From assembly GCF_024172185.1 (NCBI RefSeq), contig NZ_JAMZEC010000001.1, positions 7,725,001 to 7,789,000 of the forward strand: a stretch of 64,000 bases of DNA, given 5' to 3'. Under the pieces are notes generated by a model that made no database searches, was not told where the DNA came from, and worked only from the letters and a program-made list of their open reading frames with translations. This document shows, piece after piece, positions 34,023 through 42,602 of the stretch; position 1 is the stretch's first letter, and every line of letters starts with the position of its first letter. The stretch is from Nonomuraea roseoviolacea subsp. carminata (GTDB lineage Bacteria > Actinomycetota > Actinomycetes > Streptosporangiales > Streptosporangiaceae). The translations under genes and the position numbers were made by a program.

Positions 34023-34628
34023 ATGCCGGGAAGGCCGCGGGACGAACGAGCGCGCGGGACGATCCTGCGCCGGGCGGCGGACATCGCCTCGCAGGACGGC
34101 CTGGAGGGGCTGTCGATCGGCCGGCTGGCCGCGGACCTCGGCGTGAGCAAGAGCGGCCTGTTCGGCTACTTCGGTTCCAAGGAGGAGCTGCAGCTCGCCA
34201 CGATCCGCCTGGCCCAGGACGTGTACGTCGCGGAGGTCATCCAGCCCGCCCTGACGGTGCCGCCGGGCGTGGGCAGGGTGCGCCGGCTGTGCGAGACCTG
34301 GCTGAGCTACTCGGAGCGGCGGGTCTTCCCGGGCGGCTGCTTCTTCTTCGCCGTCACCGCGGAGTTCGACGCCCGCCCCGGCCGGGTCCGCGACGCGGTC
34401 GCCGCGGCCGGCCTGGAGTGGAACCGTTTCGTGGCGCGTGCGGTCGACGACGCCCGCCAGCTCGGCGAGCTCGACGGCGACACGGATCCCGGCCAGCTCG
34501 CCTTCGAGCTCATCGCGTTCATGGAGACCGCCAACGCCGTCTCCCTGCTGCACGACGACCCGAGCGCCTACGAGCGGGCCCGGACCGCCATCGGCCGGCG
34601 CCTCGACGCCGCGAGCGCGCCCCGCTGA
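34023..34628 (+). CDS. TetR-family repressor
   Basis: 201 residues. The N-terminal HTH is ILRRAADIASQDGLEGLSIG, RLAADLGVSKSGLFGYFGSK, typical TetR with the GxFxxF/Y turn. The ligand domain is of the YcdC/QacR-like C-terminal type with GGCFFFAVTAEFDARPGRVR. GGAGGGGTGGAG precedes the ATG. It presumably represses itself and the divergent four-gene operon through the paired operators. Confidence 0.9.
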   Translation: MPGRPRDERARGTILRRAADIASQDGLEGLSIGRLAADLGVSKSGLFGYFGSKEELQLATIRLAQDVYVAEVIQPALTVPPGVGRVRRLCETWLSYSERRVFPGGCFFFAVTAEFDARPGRVRDAVAAAGLEWNRFVARAVDDARQLGELDGDTDPGQLAFELIAFMETANAVSLLHDDPSAYERARTAIGRRLDAASAPR

Positions 34629-34699
34629 GCGCGCCTCGCTGAGCGTGTCGGGGGAGCGTCGGCGCGCCTGGAACGCGCCCGGGTGGCCGGGCCAGCCAC

Positions 34700-34870
34700 T
34701 CGGTCACCCAGTCACCAGCCCGGTCACCCGTCCGGTCATGTCACCCGGGCGCCCGGTCACCCATCTGGTCATGTCACCCGGTCAACCGGTCACCCGCTCG
34801 GTCACCCGGTCAACCGGTCACCCGCTCGGTCACCCGGTCAATCGGTCACCCGCCCGGTCACCCGGGCGCC
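34700..34870. repeat. 28-bp tandem repeat array, GGTCACCC-based
   Basis: Three 28-bp units (34780-34807, 34808-34835, 34836-34863) are nearly identical and built from the submotif CGGTCACCCG. Decayed copies run back to about 34700. The array lies between the convergent TetR and GNAT genes. No start signal supports the open frames across it. Confidence 0.85.
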
Positions 34871-34903
34871 CTGGCCGCCCAGGTGGCCGGTCCGGGCGCC
34901 CGG

Positions 34904-35407
34904 TCAGGCCCCTTGGATCTCCGTGCGGTACGGGCGGAAGCCGCGGGCCCGGTAGTTCGGCAGGGCGGCGGGGTTGTCGTCGCTGGAGGTGTGCAGCCAG
35001 ACGCGGCGGGCCGGGCCGCCGTCGCGCGGCGTGGTCGCCCACGCCTGCCGCACGCAGAGCGTCAGCGCGTGCCCGCCGAGCCCCTTGCCGACGAACTCGG
35101 GGACCAGCCCGAACGTCTCGATCTCGACGTCGCCGTCGTCCTGCGGATGCACGGCCAGCAAGCCGGCGATCTCGCCGCCGTTCCGGATCAGGTAGTAGTC
35201 GAACGGGTCGCGCGCCAGCTTCCGCTCCCACTCCTCGGCGGACCGCCGGGCCGCCCGCCAGCCGTACGGGGCGCCGATCCGGGCCTGGACGGCGGGCACG
35301 TCGCGGCAGGTGCGCTCCACCCGCTCCAGGGTGAGACCGGTCACCTCGCGACCGGGCACGAGCTGGTCGGGAGACGTCATCTCCAGGTACGTGATCGTCG
35401 CTTCCAT
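34904..35407 (-). CDS. GNAT-family N-acetyltransferase
   Basis: 167 residues. The acetyl-CoA binding motif A is FGLVPEFVGKGLGGHALTLC and the C-terminal strand-helix is ALPNYRARGFRPYRTE. YYLIRNGGEIAGLLAVHPQD forms the central sheet. The substrate is unknown. It is divergent from the LysE exporter gene (78 bases apart). It is not part of the siderophore operon 10 kb away, though it could in principle supply an acyl transfer there. Confidence 0.87.
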   Translation of the reverse strand: MEATITYLEMTSPDQLVPGREVTGLTLERVERTCRDVPAVQARIGAPYGWRAARRSAEEWERKLARDPFDYYLIRNGGEIAGLLAVHPQDDGDVEIETFGLVPEFVGKGLGGHALTLCVRQAWATTPRDGGPARRVWLHTSSDDNPAALPNYRARGFRPYRTEIQGA

Positions 35408-35485
35408 GAGGCGATCCTAGGGAGCCCTGCCGTGCGGCCCGGACACGAGCTGCTCCTGTTCGTGGTTATATGTCAGGCTTTTGGT

Positions 35486-36118
35486 ATGCCCATCGATGCG
35501 CACCTCCTCCTGGCCTTCACCCTCACCTCCCTCGTGGCCATGGTCGCCCCGGGCCCTGACATGCTGTTCGTCCTCGGCTGCGGGATGCGCGGCGGCGCCC
35601 GCGCCGGGCTGCTGGCCACCGCCGGCGTGGCGACGAGCGAGGCCATCCATGTCGCCGTGGCCGCCGCGGGACTGGCCGCGCTGTTCGAGGCCGCCCCCGC
35701 GGCGTTCGCCGTCGTCCGCGTCGTGGGCGCCGCCTACCTGGTCTATCTCGGCGTCCAGATGATCCGTAAGCGCGGCGAGGTCGTGCTCGACGAGCGGGCC
35801 GGCGGCGCGGGGATGACCGGCCGCCAGGCGTTCCTGCGCGGGCTGGTGACGAACCTGCTCAACCCCAAGATGGTCACCTTCACGATCGCGTTCCTGCCGC
35901 AGTTCGTGAACCCGGCCCTGGGGAGCGTGTGGCTGCAGTTCGCGATCCTGGGCGTCGTCCTCATCGCGCTGGAGTTCCTGGTGGACGGGACGGTCGGCGT
36001 GCTCGCGGGCCGCATCGGCGGCTGGCTGCGCGCCCGCCGCGCCGCCCGCCGCCGGATCGACGTCGCCACGGGCGGCCTGTTCATCGGCCTCGGCGTCCGG
36101 CTGGCCGCCGAGCGCTGA
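35486..36118 (+). CDS. LysE/RhtB-family amino acid exporter
   Basis: 210 residues with six predicted membrane segments. The family signature is APGPDMLFVLGCGMRGGARAG (residues 21-41) and LVTNLLNPKMVTFTIAFLPQF. It exports amino acids or small metabolites. No ribosome site precedes the ATG, so the leader may be short. Its stop codon is the first unit of a tandem repeat array. Confidence 0.88.
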   Translation: MPIDAHLLLAFTLTSLVAMVAPGPDMLFVLGCGMRGGARAGLLATAGVATSEAIHVAVAAAGLAALFEAAPAAFAVVRVVGAAYLVYLGVQMIRKRGEVVLDERAGGAGMTGRQAFLRGLVTNLLNPKMVTFTIAFLPQFVNPALGSVWLQFAILGVVLIALEFLVDGTVGVLAGRIGGWLRARRAARRRIDVATGGLFIGLGVRLAAER

Positions 36119-36233
36119 GCCGGGCCCCCGGGCGCTGAGCCAGCCGTGCCCCGGGCGCTGTGCCAGGCCGCCCAGCGCTGAGTCAGGCCCCGGGCGCTGA
36201 GCCGGGCCCCGGGCGCTGAGCCGGGCCTCCCGG
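36112..36233. repeat. 19-23-bp tandem repeat array beginning at the LysE stop codon
   Basis: Six units start with GCGCTG(A/T)G at 36112, 36132, 36155, 36175, 36194 and 36213; the two best copies (36194-36212 and 36213 onward) read GCGCTGAGCCGGGCC. The first unit spans the last Arg codon and TGA of the LysE gene, so the array appears to have expanded outward from that stop. Confidence 0.85.
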
Positions 36234-36330
36234 ACGAGCGGCGAGGCGGGGGTGACCTGGCGCTCCCGGTGGTACGAACCCGGGGAGGGGTCCCCGCGGG
36301 GGAGGGCCCGTTCATCCCACAGGAGCGCAT

Positions 36331-37071
36331 GTGCCTACCGATGAGTCCTCACGGGTCGCCGTGGTGACCGGCGGCTCCCGCGGCATCGGCCGCGCCACCG
36401 CCCGCCGCCTGGCCCGCGACGGCGTCGCCGTCGTCGTCGGCTACGCGGGCGACCGGGCCGAGGCCGAGGCCGCCGTCCGGGAGATCACCGGGGCGGGCGG
36501 CCGGGCCGTCGCGGTCCGGGCCGACGTGGCCGACGAGCGCGCCGCGGCCGGGCTGTTCGACGCGGCACAGTCGTCGTTCGGCGGCACCGACATCGTCGTC
36601 CACGCCGCCGGCAAGATGGGCCTGGCTCCGGTCGCCGAGCTGGACCTCTCCGTCCTGGACGCCCTGTACCGCACGAACGTCCGCGGCACGTTCGTGGTCG
36701 CCCAGCAGGCGGTACGACGGATGCGGGACGGCGGCGCGATCATCCTGTTCTCCAGCTCGGTCGTCGGCCTGGCCTTCCCCGGGTACGCCGCCTACAGCGC
36801 GACCAAGGGCGCGGTCGAGGCGCTCACCCTCGTCCTGGCCAGGGAGCTGCGCGGGCGCGACATCAGCGTCAACACCGTCGCGCCCGGCCCGACCGCGACC
36901 GACCTGTTCTTCGAGGGCAAGGACGAGGAGACGGTCTCGGCCCTGGCCGCGCAGCCGCCGCTGGAACGCCTCGGCACCCCGGCCGACATCGCCGACGTCG
37001 TCGCGTTCCTGGCCGGGCCCGGCCACTGGGTCAACGGCCAGGTCCTCCGCGCCAACGGCGGCATCGTCTGA
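36331..37071 (+). CDS. SDR-family oxidoreductase
   Basis: 246 residues, classical short-chain dehydrogenase. Cofactor motif TGGSRGIG at 13-20, HAAGKMG at 91-97, catalytic Ser142, Tyr155 and Lys159 (YSATK), then PGPTATDLF. The C-terminal NGQVLRANGGIV is the usual tetramer contact. The substrate is unknown. GTG start with AGGAG upstream. Confidence 0.92.
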   Translation: MPTDESSRVAVVTGGSRGIGRATARRLARDGVAVVVGYAGDRAEAEAAVREITGAGGRAVAVRADVADERAAAGLFDAAQSSFGGTDIVVHAAGKMGLAPVAELDLSVLDALYRTNVRGTFVVAQQAVRRMRDGGAIILFSSSVVGLAFPGYAAYSATKGAVEALTLVLARELRGRDISVNTVAPGPTATDLFFEGKDEETVSALAAQPPLERLGTPADIADVVAFLAGPGHWVNGQVLRANGGIV

Positions 37072-37085
37072 GGCTCCGGCGGCCG

Positions 37086-38516
37086 CTAGAGACCTTCGGG
37101 GGCGAAGTCGCGGTCCAGCGGGAAGATGGGCCTGGCGAGGTTGGCGTACGGCAGGCGGACCAGGTCCTGGTCGACGCCGCCCGGGGTGAGGGCGAGCATC
37201 CAGCCGGCGGCGGCCTCGAACAGCTCCGGCTCCAGGTAGCCGATCTTCACGGTGACCACGTCCACGCCGGCCACGTCGACGCCGAGGCGGCGGTAGGACT
37301 CCAGCAGCCGGTACTGCATGCGGCGCGAGGTGAGGAAGACGCTGAGCCCGCCGACCCGGACCGAGGCCACGCGCCCGCCGTCGGGGTCGTCGGCGACGGC
37401 CTCCAGCGTGCCCTCCAGCAGCAGCGGCCCCGGCGGGCGGGTGTCGACGCGGCCACCGGCGCGGACGGCGACCGGCGAGCCGACCGGCAGATCGGCGATC
37501 TCGGCGACGGCCCGCGGGTCGTACAGCGACGCGAAGACGGCGCGGACGGAGCCGTCGCGGATCTCCGGCCGGGCCAGCATGCGCTCCACGGCGTAGGTGA
37601 CGTCGTCGGCGCCCCCGGCCCCGGGGTTGTCGCCGGAGTCGCTGATGAAGTACGGCCGGGCGGCGTCCTTGAGCGCCACCTCCAGGCACTCGTCCATCGA
37701 CCCGGTCGGGGCGACGAAGGCGAACTCCTCGCGCGCCCGCCAGAAGGCGCGCGCCAGCTCGCGGGCGGCCTCCTCGGTGGCCTCCCGGTCTGTGCCGGTG
37801 GCCACGACGGCGCCCGTGCAGCGCGGCTCGTCGGCCCAGGCGAAGCCGATCCAGACGGCGGCGTCGATCACGCCGGGGCGGGCCTCGATCTCGGGGATGC
37901 GGCCGTACAGGCTCCTGGCGGGCTCGACGCGGGTGCTGGTCATCTCGCCGGGCAGCAGGATCGGCACGTGCACCAGCGCCTTGTGCGGGCGGCCGCCGCG
38001 ACGCAGGGCCGCCACGAGGTTGCGGGCGGCGCGCTCGCGGGTCTCCCACACGTCCACGTGCGGGGCGGTGCGGTAGCAGGTCAGCAGGTCGCAGCCGGCG
38101 AACAGGGTGGGGGAGACGTTGCCGTGCAGGTCCATGGCCGCCGACACGAGCGGCTCGGGGCCGAGCGCCCCGCGGATGGCGGTGATGAGGTCGCCCTCGG
38201 CGTCCTGGCGGCCGGCCACGCTCATCGCGCCGTGGAAGTCCAGCAGCATCCCGTCGAAGCGGCCCGCGGACAGGCCCTCGACGATCTCGGCCCGCCAGGC
38301 GTCGTACGCCTCGGGCTCGACGGCGCCGCCGGGCAGGGCGCGGGCGTGCACCAGCGGCACCCACTCCACCTCGCGCGCCCACGGCTCGTCCCGCCAGGCG
38401 TAGCGGTCCAGCAGCGCCTGGCCGCGGGTGACCTCGAAGTCGGCGGTGCCGCTGCGGTGCGGGGAGAAGGTGCTGGACTCGATGTGGATGCCGCCGATGG
38501 CGATGCGCAGGGGCAC
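37086..38516 (-). CDS. M81-family metallopeptidase (MlrC-like)
   Basis: 476 residues. Family motifs: GGIHIESSTFSPHRSG near the start, LLDFHGAMS, MDLHGNVSP (metal-binding Asp/His) and SDSGDNPGAGGADD. MlrC opens or further degrades linearised microcystin; relatives in actinomycetes lie beside peptide ABC transporters, as here. GTG start after GAGGAG. The ROK regulator gene precedes it on the same strand (gap 85 bases). Confidence 0.88.
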   Translation of the reverse strand: MPLRIAIGGIHIESSTFSPHRSGTADFEVTRGQALLDRYAWRDEPWAREVEWVPLVHARALPGGAVEPEAYDAWRAEIVEGLSAGRFDGMLLDFHGAMSVAGRQDAEGDLITAIRGALGPEPLVSAAMDLHGNVSPTLFAGCDLLTCYRTAPHVDVWETRERAARNLVAALRRGGRPHKALVHVPILLPGEMTSTRVEPARSLYGRIPEIEARPGVIDAAVWIGFAWADEPRCTGAVVATGTDREATEEAARELARAFWRAREEFAFVAPTGSMDECLEVALKDAARPYFISDSGDNPGAGGADDVTYAVERMLARPEIRDGSVRAVFASLYDPRAVAEIADLPVGSPVAVRAGGRVDTRPPGPLLLEGTLEAVADDPDGGRVASVRVGGLSVFLTSRRMQYRLLESYRRLGVDVAGVDVVTVKIGYLEPELFEAAAGWMLALTPGGVDQDLVRLPYANLARPIFPLDRDFAPEGL

Positions 38517-38534
38517 GGTGACTGGACTCCTCAG

Positions 38535-38592
38535 GGGACGGGGCAGGCGAGGGGACGGGGCGGGCGGTGACGGGGCGGGCGGTGACGGGGAC
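38535..38592. repeat. Short G-rich repeats between M81 and ROK genes
   Basis: The 58-base stretch consists of imperfect copies of GGGGACGGGGC and GGCGGTGACGGGGC, the latter twice in tandem. It belongs to the same class of GC-rich simple repeats as the larger arrays in this window. Confidence 0.5.
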
Positions 38593-38601
38593 AGCGGACG
38601 G

Positions 38602-39726
38602 CTACCCGGCCGAGGCGCGCACCAGGCGGCCGAGCCCGATCAGCGCGGCGTCCGGGCCGGCGAGGCTGGCCTCGATGGACAGGGACTGGGTGATCGACGG
38701 CAGGCACCGCTCGTACAGCGTGCCCTTGGCTGCGGCGACGTAGACGTCCAGGCTGGACAGCGACCCGCCGATGACCACGCTGTCGGGGTTGAGGAAGTTG
38801 ACCAGCCCCGACAGCGCCACGCCGAGCAGCCGGCCCGCGTGGCGCACGAGCGTGACCGCGGCCGGGTCGGCGTCGAGGGTGGCGGCGATGACGTCGCCGG
38901 TGCTGGTGACCGGCAGGCCGCGCCGGGCCAGGTCGCGCACCAGCGCCGCGCCGCTGGCGACGGTCTCCAGGCAGCCGCGGCTGCCGCAGGAGCACTCCTG
39001 CTCGCCGCTGTCGGCCACGCGCACGTGGGTGACGTCGCCGCTGAGGCTGCGCCCGCCGCGGTACACCTGGCCGCCGGAGACGAGGCTGCCGCCGATGCCG
39101 GTGCCGGCCTTGACGTAGATCATGTCGCCGGCGTCGCCGCGGACGGCGTGCTCGCCGACGGCGGCGGCCTTGGCGTCGTTGTCGACGACGACGTCCACGC
39201 CGAACCGTCCGCGCAGGTCGCTCTCGGCGTCGTAGCCGCTCCAGCCGGGCATGCGGGCCGGGCCGATGATGCGGCCCTGCGGGAACTGCACCGGGCCGGG
39301 CAGCGCCATGCCGACGCCCAGCAGCCGCTGGCCGGGCGCGTGCGCGGCCCTGATCCGGTCGAAGACCGCGCCCACCTCGTCGAAGATCGGGCCGGGGCCG
39401 GCTCCTATGTCGATGGCCCACTCCTCGGTGACGGTCAGGTCGCCGGAGGGCGAACACAGGCCGGCGCGGGCGTGGCGGGCGCCGAGCTCGGCCACCGCGT
39501 AGAGGCCGCCGGCCTCGCGCGGGCGCAGGATCCTGCGCCGGCGGCCCCCCGTCGAGGCGCCCACGCCCTCCTCCAGGATGACGCCCTCCTCCAGGAGGCG
39601 GCGCACCACACTGGACACGGTCGAGGGCGCGACCTGCAGGGTCTCCACCAGATCCGCCCGGGAGGCGGCCTGGCCACTGGCGAGCAGGCGGAGCGCCTGC
39701 TCGCGCAGACTGCCGGGATCCGACAT
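38602..39726 (-). CDS. ROK-family transcriptional regulator
   Basis: 374 residues. N-terminal HTH (LASGQAASRADLVETLQVAP, STVSSVVRRLLEEGVILEEG), then a sugar-kinase-like ROK domain with VDNDAKAAAVGE, GTGIGGSLVSGGQVYRG and the zinc-binding CSCGSRGCLE. It is divergent from the dipeptide-type ABC operon and upstream of the M81 gene, and three related sites lie in the intergenic region. AGGAGAGG precedes the ATG. The effector is probably a small sugar or peptide-derived metabolite. Confidence 0.9.
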   Translation of the reverse strand: MSDPGSLREQALRLLASGQAASRADLVETLQVAPSTVSSVVRRLLEEGVILEEGVGASTGGRRRRILRPREAGGLYAVAELGARHARAGLCSPSGDLTVTEEWAIDIGAGPGPIFDEVGAVFDRIRAAHAPGQRLLGVGMALPGPVQFPQGRIIGPARMPGWSGYDAESDLRGRFGVDVVVDNDAKAAAVGEHAVRGDAGDMIYVKAGTGIGGSLVSGGQVYRGGRSLSGDVTHVRVADSGEQECSCGSRGCLETVASGAALVRDLARRGLPVTSTGDVIAATLDADPAAVTLVRHAGRLLGVALSGLVNFLNPDSVVIGGSLSSLDVYVAAAKGTLYERCLPSITQSLSIEASLAGPDAALIGLGRLVRASAG

Positions 39727-39777
39727 GCCTCTCCTCTTGACGCGTCTTGCAGGTCCATCATCGAGCACGAAGCCCGC

Positions 39778-39872
39778 CGAACGAAGTTCCCGACGCGGAC
39801 CCTACCGCGAAATAAGTGTCCCGAACAAAGTGGATTTTTCCCATTGACTTCGTTCGTCCCCGTCATTAGATT
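39778..39872 (+). promoter_or_regulatory. Promoter of the peptide ABC operon with three candidate ROK sites
   Basis: TTGACT (39844-39849) and TAGATT (39867-39872), 17 bases apart, make a strong promoter 50 bases before the ATG. CGAACGAAGT (39778-39787), CGAACAAAGT (39822-39831) and the inverted ACTTCGTTCG (39847-39856) are copies of one motif; the last overlaps the -35. Binding by the ROK protein is inferred. Confidence 0.7.
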
Positions 39873-39925
39873 CTCCGGACTGAACGGCCCCCGGAGGGCC
39901 CGCGCATGTCTCGACGAGGAGAATC

Positions 39926-41638
39926 ATGGGGACGAGAATCCGCATCGCCTGCGGTGTGGCGGCCATCGGGCTCAGCCTGACCGCCTGCGGCGGCGGCGCC
40001 GGCAACAGTTCACAACAGGGCGGCGCCCAGGGCAAGGACACCGCGACCGTCGCCTTCCGCACGCCCAACTGGATCCTGCCGATCTCGGCCCCCGGCTTCA
40101 CCCAGGGCGAGAACGACATCTTCTCCACGGCGCTGTACCGCAAGCTGTACAGCTACAAGCTCGACGGCTCCAGCAGCGACAACATCGACCCGCGGCGCTC
40201 GCTGGCCGAGGCCCCGGCCGTCAGCGACGGCGGCCGGACGCTGACCATCACGCTCAAGGACAACACCTGGTCCGACGGCAAGCCGATCACCACCAAGGAC
40301 ATCCAGTTCTGGTGGGACCTGGTCACCACCAACAAGGACAAGTGGGCCTCCTACCGGCCCGGCGGCTTCCCCGACAACATCGCCGAGTTCAAGGTCAAGG
40401 ACGACAAGACCTTCTCCTTCACCACGAAGAAGGCCTACAACGCCGCCTGGTTCATCGGCAACCAGCTCAACCGCATCGTCCCGCTGCCCCAGCACGCCTG
40501 GGACAAGGGCGACGCCAAGCAGACCTTCACCGAGCTGACCGAGGCCGCCAAGGACCCCAAGTCCTACGCCACCAACCCGCTGTGGAAGGTCGGCAGCGGC
40601 CCGTGGAAGCTGGAGAAGTACGTGCCCAACGGCGAGGTCGTCCTCGCCAAGGCCGACACCTACTCCGGCCCCGACAAGCCGAAGCTGAACAAGGTCGTCC
40701 TGCGCCCCTTCACCGGCGACGACTCCGAGTTCAACGTGCTGCGCGCCGGCCAGATCGACTACGGCTACATCCCGCCGGCCAACCTGTCCCAGAAGACCTA
40801 CCTGGAGTCCAAGGGCTACACGGTCTCCCCCTGGTACGGATGGTCGATCACCTACCTCCAGCTGAACTTCAACAACCCCAAGACCGGGGTGCTGTTCAAG
40901 CAGCCCTACCTGCGCCAGGCGCTGCAGATGCTCATCGACCAGCCGACCATCAGCAAGGTCATCTGGGGCGACATGGCCTCGCCCACCTGCGGCCCGGTGC
41001 CGTCCAAGGGTGAGGGCTGCGTCTACCCGTTCGACCCGGCCAAGGCCAAGCAGCTGCTGGAGGCCAACGGCTGGAAGGTCGTCCCCGACGGGCAGACCAC
41101 CTGCCAGGACGCCGCCAAGTGCGGCGAGGGCGTCGAGCAGGGCACGCCGCTGGCCTTCACCGTGACCAGCCAGTCCGGGTTCACCGCCACCTCGAAGATG
41201 TTCGCCGAGATCAAGTCGCAGATGGCCAAGCTCGGCGTGCAGCTCACCATCAAGGAGGTGCCGGACTCCGTCGCGGTCACCCCGGCCTGCAAGCCGAGCG
41301 AGTCCAAGTGCTCCTGGGACATGAGCTTCTTCGGTTCCCAGGGAAGCTGGTACTACCCGGCCTTCGCCTCCGGCGAGCGGCTGTTCCAGACCGGCGCGCC
41401 GGTCAACCTCGGCAGCTACTCCAACCCCGAGGCCGACAAGCTCATCGAGCAGGCCCAGTTCTCCGCCGACGCCTCGGCGCTGACGGCGTACAACGCCTTC
41501 CTGGCCAAGGACCTGCCGGTGCTGTGGATGCCGAACCCCGTCTACCAGATCTCGGCGTACAAGTCGGGGCTGCAGGGCGTGGACCCGCAGGACCCGATGA
41601 ACCTCATGTACTTCCAAGACTGGTCCTGGAAGAGCTGA
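39926..41638 (+). CDS. Peptide ABC transporter substrate-binding lipoprotein (SBP family 5)
   Basis: 570 residues. Signal peptide and lipobox: GVAAIGLSLTAC, Cys21. Family 5 motifs: LTITLKDNTWSDGKPITTKD, YNAAWFIGNQLNRI, GSGPWKLEKYVPNGEVVLAK, then YLRQALQMLID. It binds di- or oligopeptides or related solutes outside the membrane. It is the first gene of the operon, with the promoter described just upstream. Confidence 0.92.
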   Translation: MGTRIRIACGVAAIGLSLTACGGGAGNSSQQGGAQGKDTATVAFRTPNWILPISAPGFTQGENDIFSTALYRKLYSYKLDGSSSDNIDPRRSLAEAPAVSDGGRTLTITLKDNTWSDGKPITTKDIQFWWDLVTTNKDKWASYRPGGFPDNIAEFKVKDDKTFSFTTKKAYNAAWFIGNQLNRIVPLPQHAWDKGDAKQTFTELTEAAKDPKSYATNPLWKVGSGPWKLEKYVPNGEVVLAKADTYSGPDKPKLNKVVLRPFTGDDSEFNVLRAGQIDYGYIPPANLSQKTYLESKGYTVSPWYGWSITYLQLNFNNPKTGVLFKQPYLRQALQMLIDQPTISKVIWGDMASPTCGPVPSKGEGCVYPFDPAKAKQLLEANGWKVVPDGQTTCQDAAKCGEGVEQGTPLAFTVTSQSGFTATSKMFAEIKSQMAKLGVQLTIKEVPDSVAVTPACKPSESKCSWDMSFFGSQGSWYYPAFASGERLFQTGAPVNLGSYSNPEADKLIEQAQFSADASALTAYNAFLAKDLPVLWMPNPVYQISAYKSGLQGVDPQDPMNLMYFQDWSWKS

Positions 41639-41642
41639 CCCG

Positions 41643-42602
41643 GTGGCCCGCTACCTCCTCACCCGCCTGGGCCAGGCCCTGGTCATCGTGATCCTGGTGA
41701 CACTGATCACGTTCGTCATCCTGCACTTCCTGCCGGGGGGCGCGGCGCGGGCCATCCTGGGCAAGGAAGCGACGCTGGAGCAGATCGCCGCCTTCAACCA
41801 CGACATGGGCTACGACCGGCCGCTGTGGGAGCAGTACGCGCTGTACCTGCAGCGGCTGGTCCGCGGCGACCTGGGCTACTCCTTCCAGCTCAACCAGTCG
41901 GTGGCCGAGGCGATCACGCAGCGTCTGCCCAAGACGATGGTGCTGTCGCTGGCCTCCACCGCGCTGGCCGTCGTGATCGCGATCCCGCTGGGCGTGGTGC
42001 AGGCCGTCCGCCGCAACAAGTGGCCCGACTACACCATCAACGCCCTGTCGCTGCTGGCCTACGCCACGCCGATCTTCTTCCTGGGGCTCATGATGATCAT
42101 CCTGTTCGCGCAGGTGTGGCCGGTGCTGCCGCCCGAGGCGCCACAGGGCTTCACCCTCGGCGAGGTGCTGGCCGACCCGGCCGGGCTGGTGCTGCCCACC
42201 GTGACGCTGGCCGTCCTGACCGTCGCGGTCTACTCCCGCTACGTGCGCTCCTCGATGGTGGACAACCTCAACGAGAACTACGTGCGCACCGCCCGCAGCA
42301 AGGGCCTGTCCGAGGGACGGGTCATCGTCGGCCACACGCTGCGCAACGGCCTGTTCCCCGTCATCACCCTGCTCGGCATGTACCTGCCGGCGCTGTTCAG
42401 CGGCGCCCTGGTGGTCGAGCGGCTGTTCAACTACCCGGGCATGGGGCTGCTGTTCTGGCAGTCGGCGCTCAAGCGCGACTACCCGATCCTGCTCGGCGTC
42501 ACGCTGCTCATCTCGGTGGCGACCGTGCTCGGCGCGCTGGTGGCCGACGTCCTGTACGCCGCCGTCGACCCGCGCGTCCGGCTGAAGGCGAGCCGCTCGT
42601 GA
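41643..42602 (+). CDS. Dipeptide-type ABC transporter permease 1 (DppB class)
   Basis: 319 residues, six membrane segments. Begins RYLLTRLGQALVIVILVTLI, with the DppB motif LPGGAARAILGKEAT and EAA loop YVRTARSKGLSEGRVIVGHT. GTG start four bases after the binding-protein stop; it ends overlapping the second permease start. Confidence 0.92.
   Translation: MARYLLTRLGQALVIVILVTLITFVILHFLPGGAARAILGKEATLEQIAAFNHDMGYDRPLWEQYALYLQRLVRGDLGYSFQLNQSVAEAITQRLPKTMVLSLASTALAVVIAIPLGVVQAVRRNKWPDYTINALSLLAYATPIFFLGLMMIILFAQVWPVLPPEAPQGFTLGEVLADPAGLVLPTVTLAVLTVAVYSRYVRSSMVDNLNENYVRTARSKGLSEGRVIVGHTLRNGLFPVITLLGMYLPALFSGALVVERLFNYPGMGLLFWQSALKRDYPILLGVTLLISVATVLGALVADVLYAAVDPRVRLKASRS

Noticed and set aside
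34780..34863. CRISPR array
   Set aside because: 28-bp units are head-to-tail without spacers, and no cas genes are present.
34683..34955. Open frame through the 28-bp repeats encoding GHP/SPS repeats
   Set aside because: It translates the repeat units, has no start signal and runs into the GNAT gene on the other strand.
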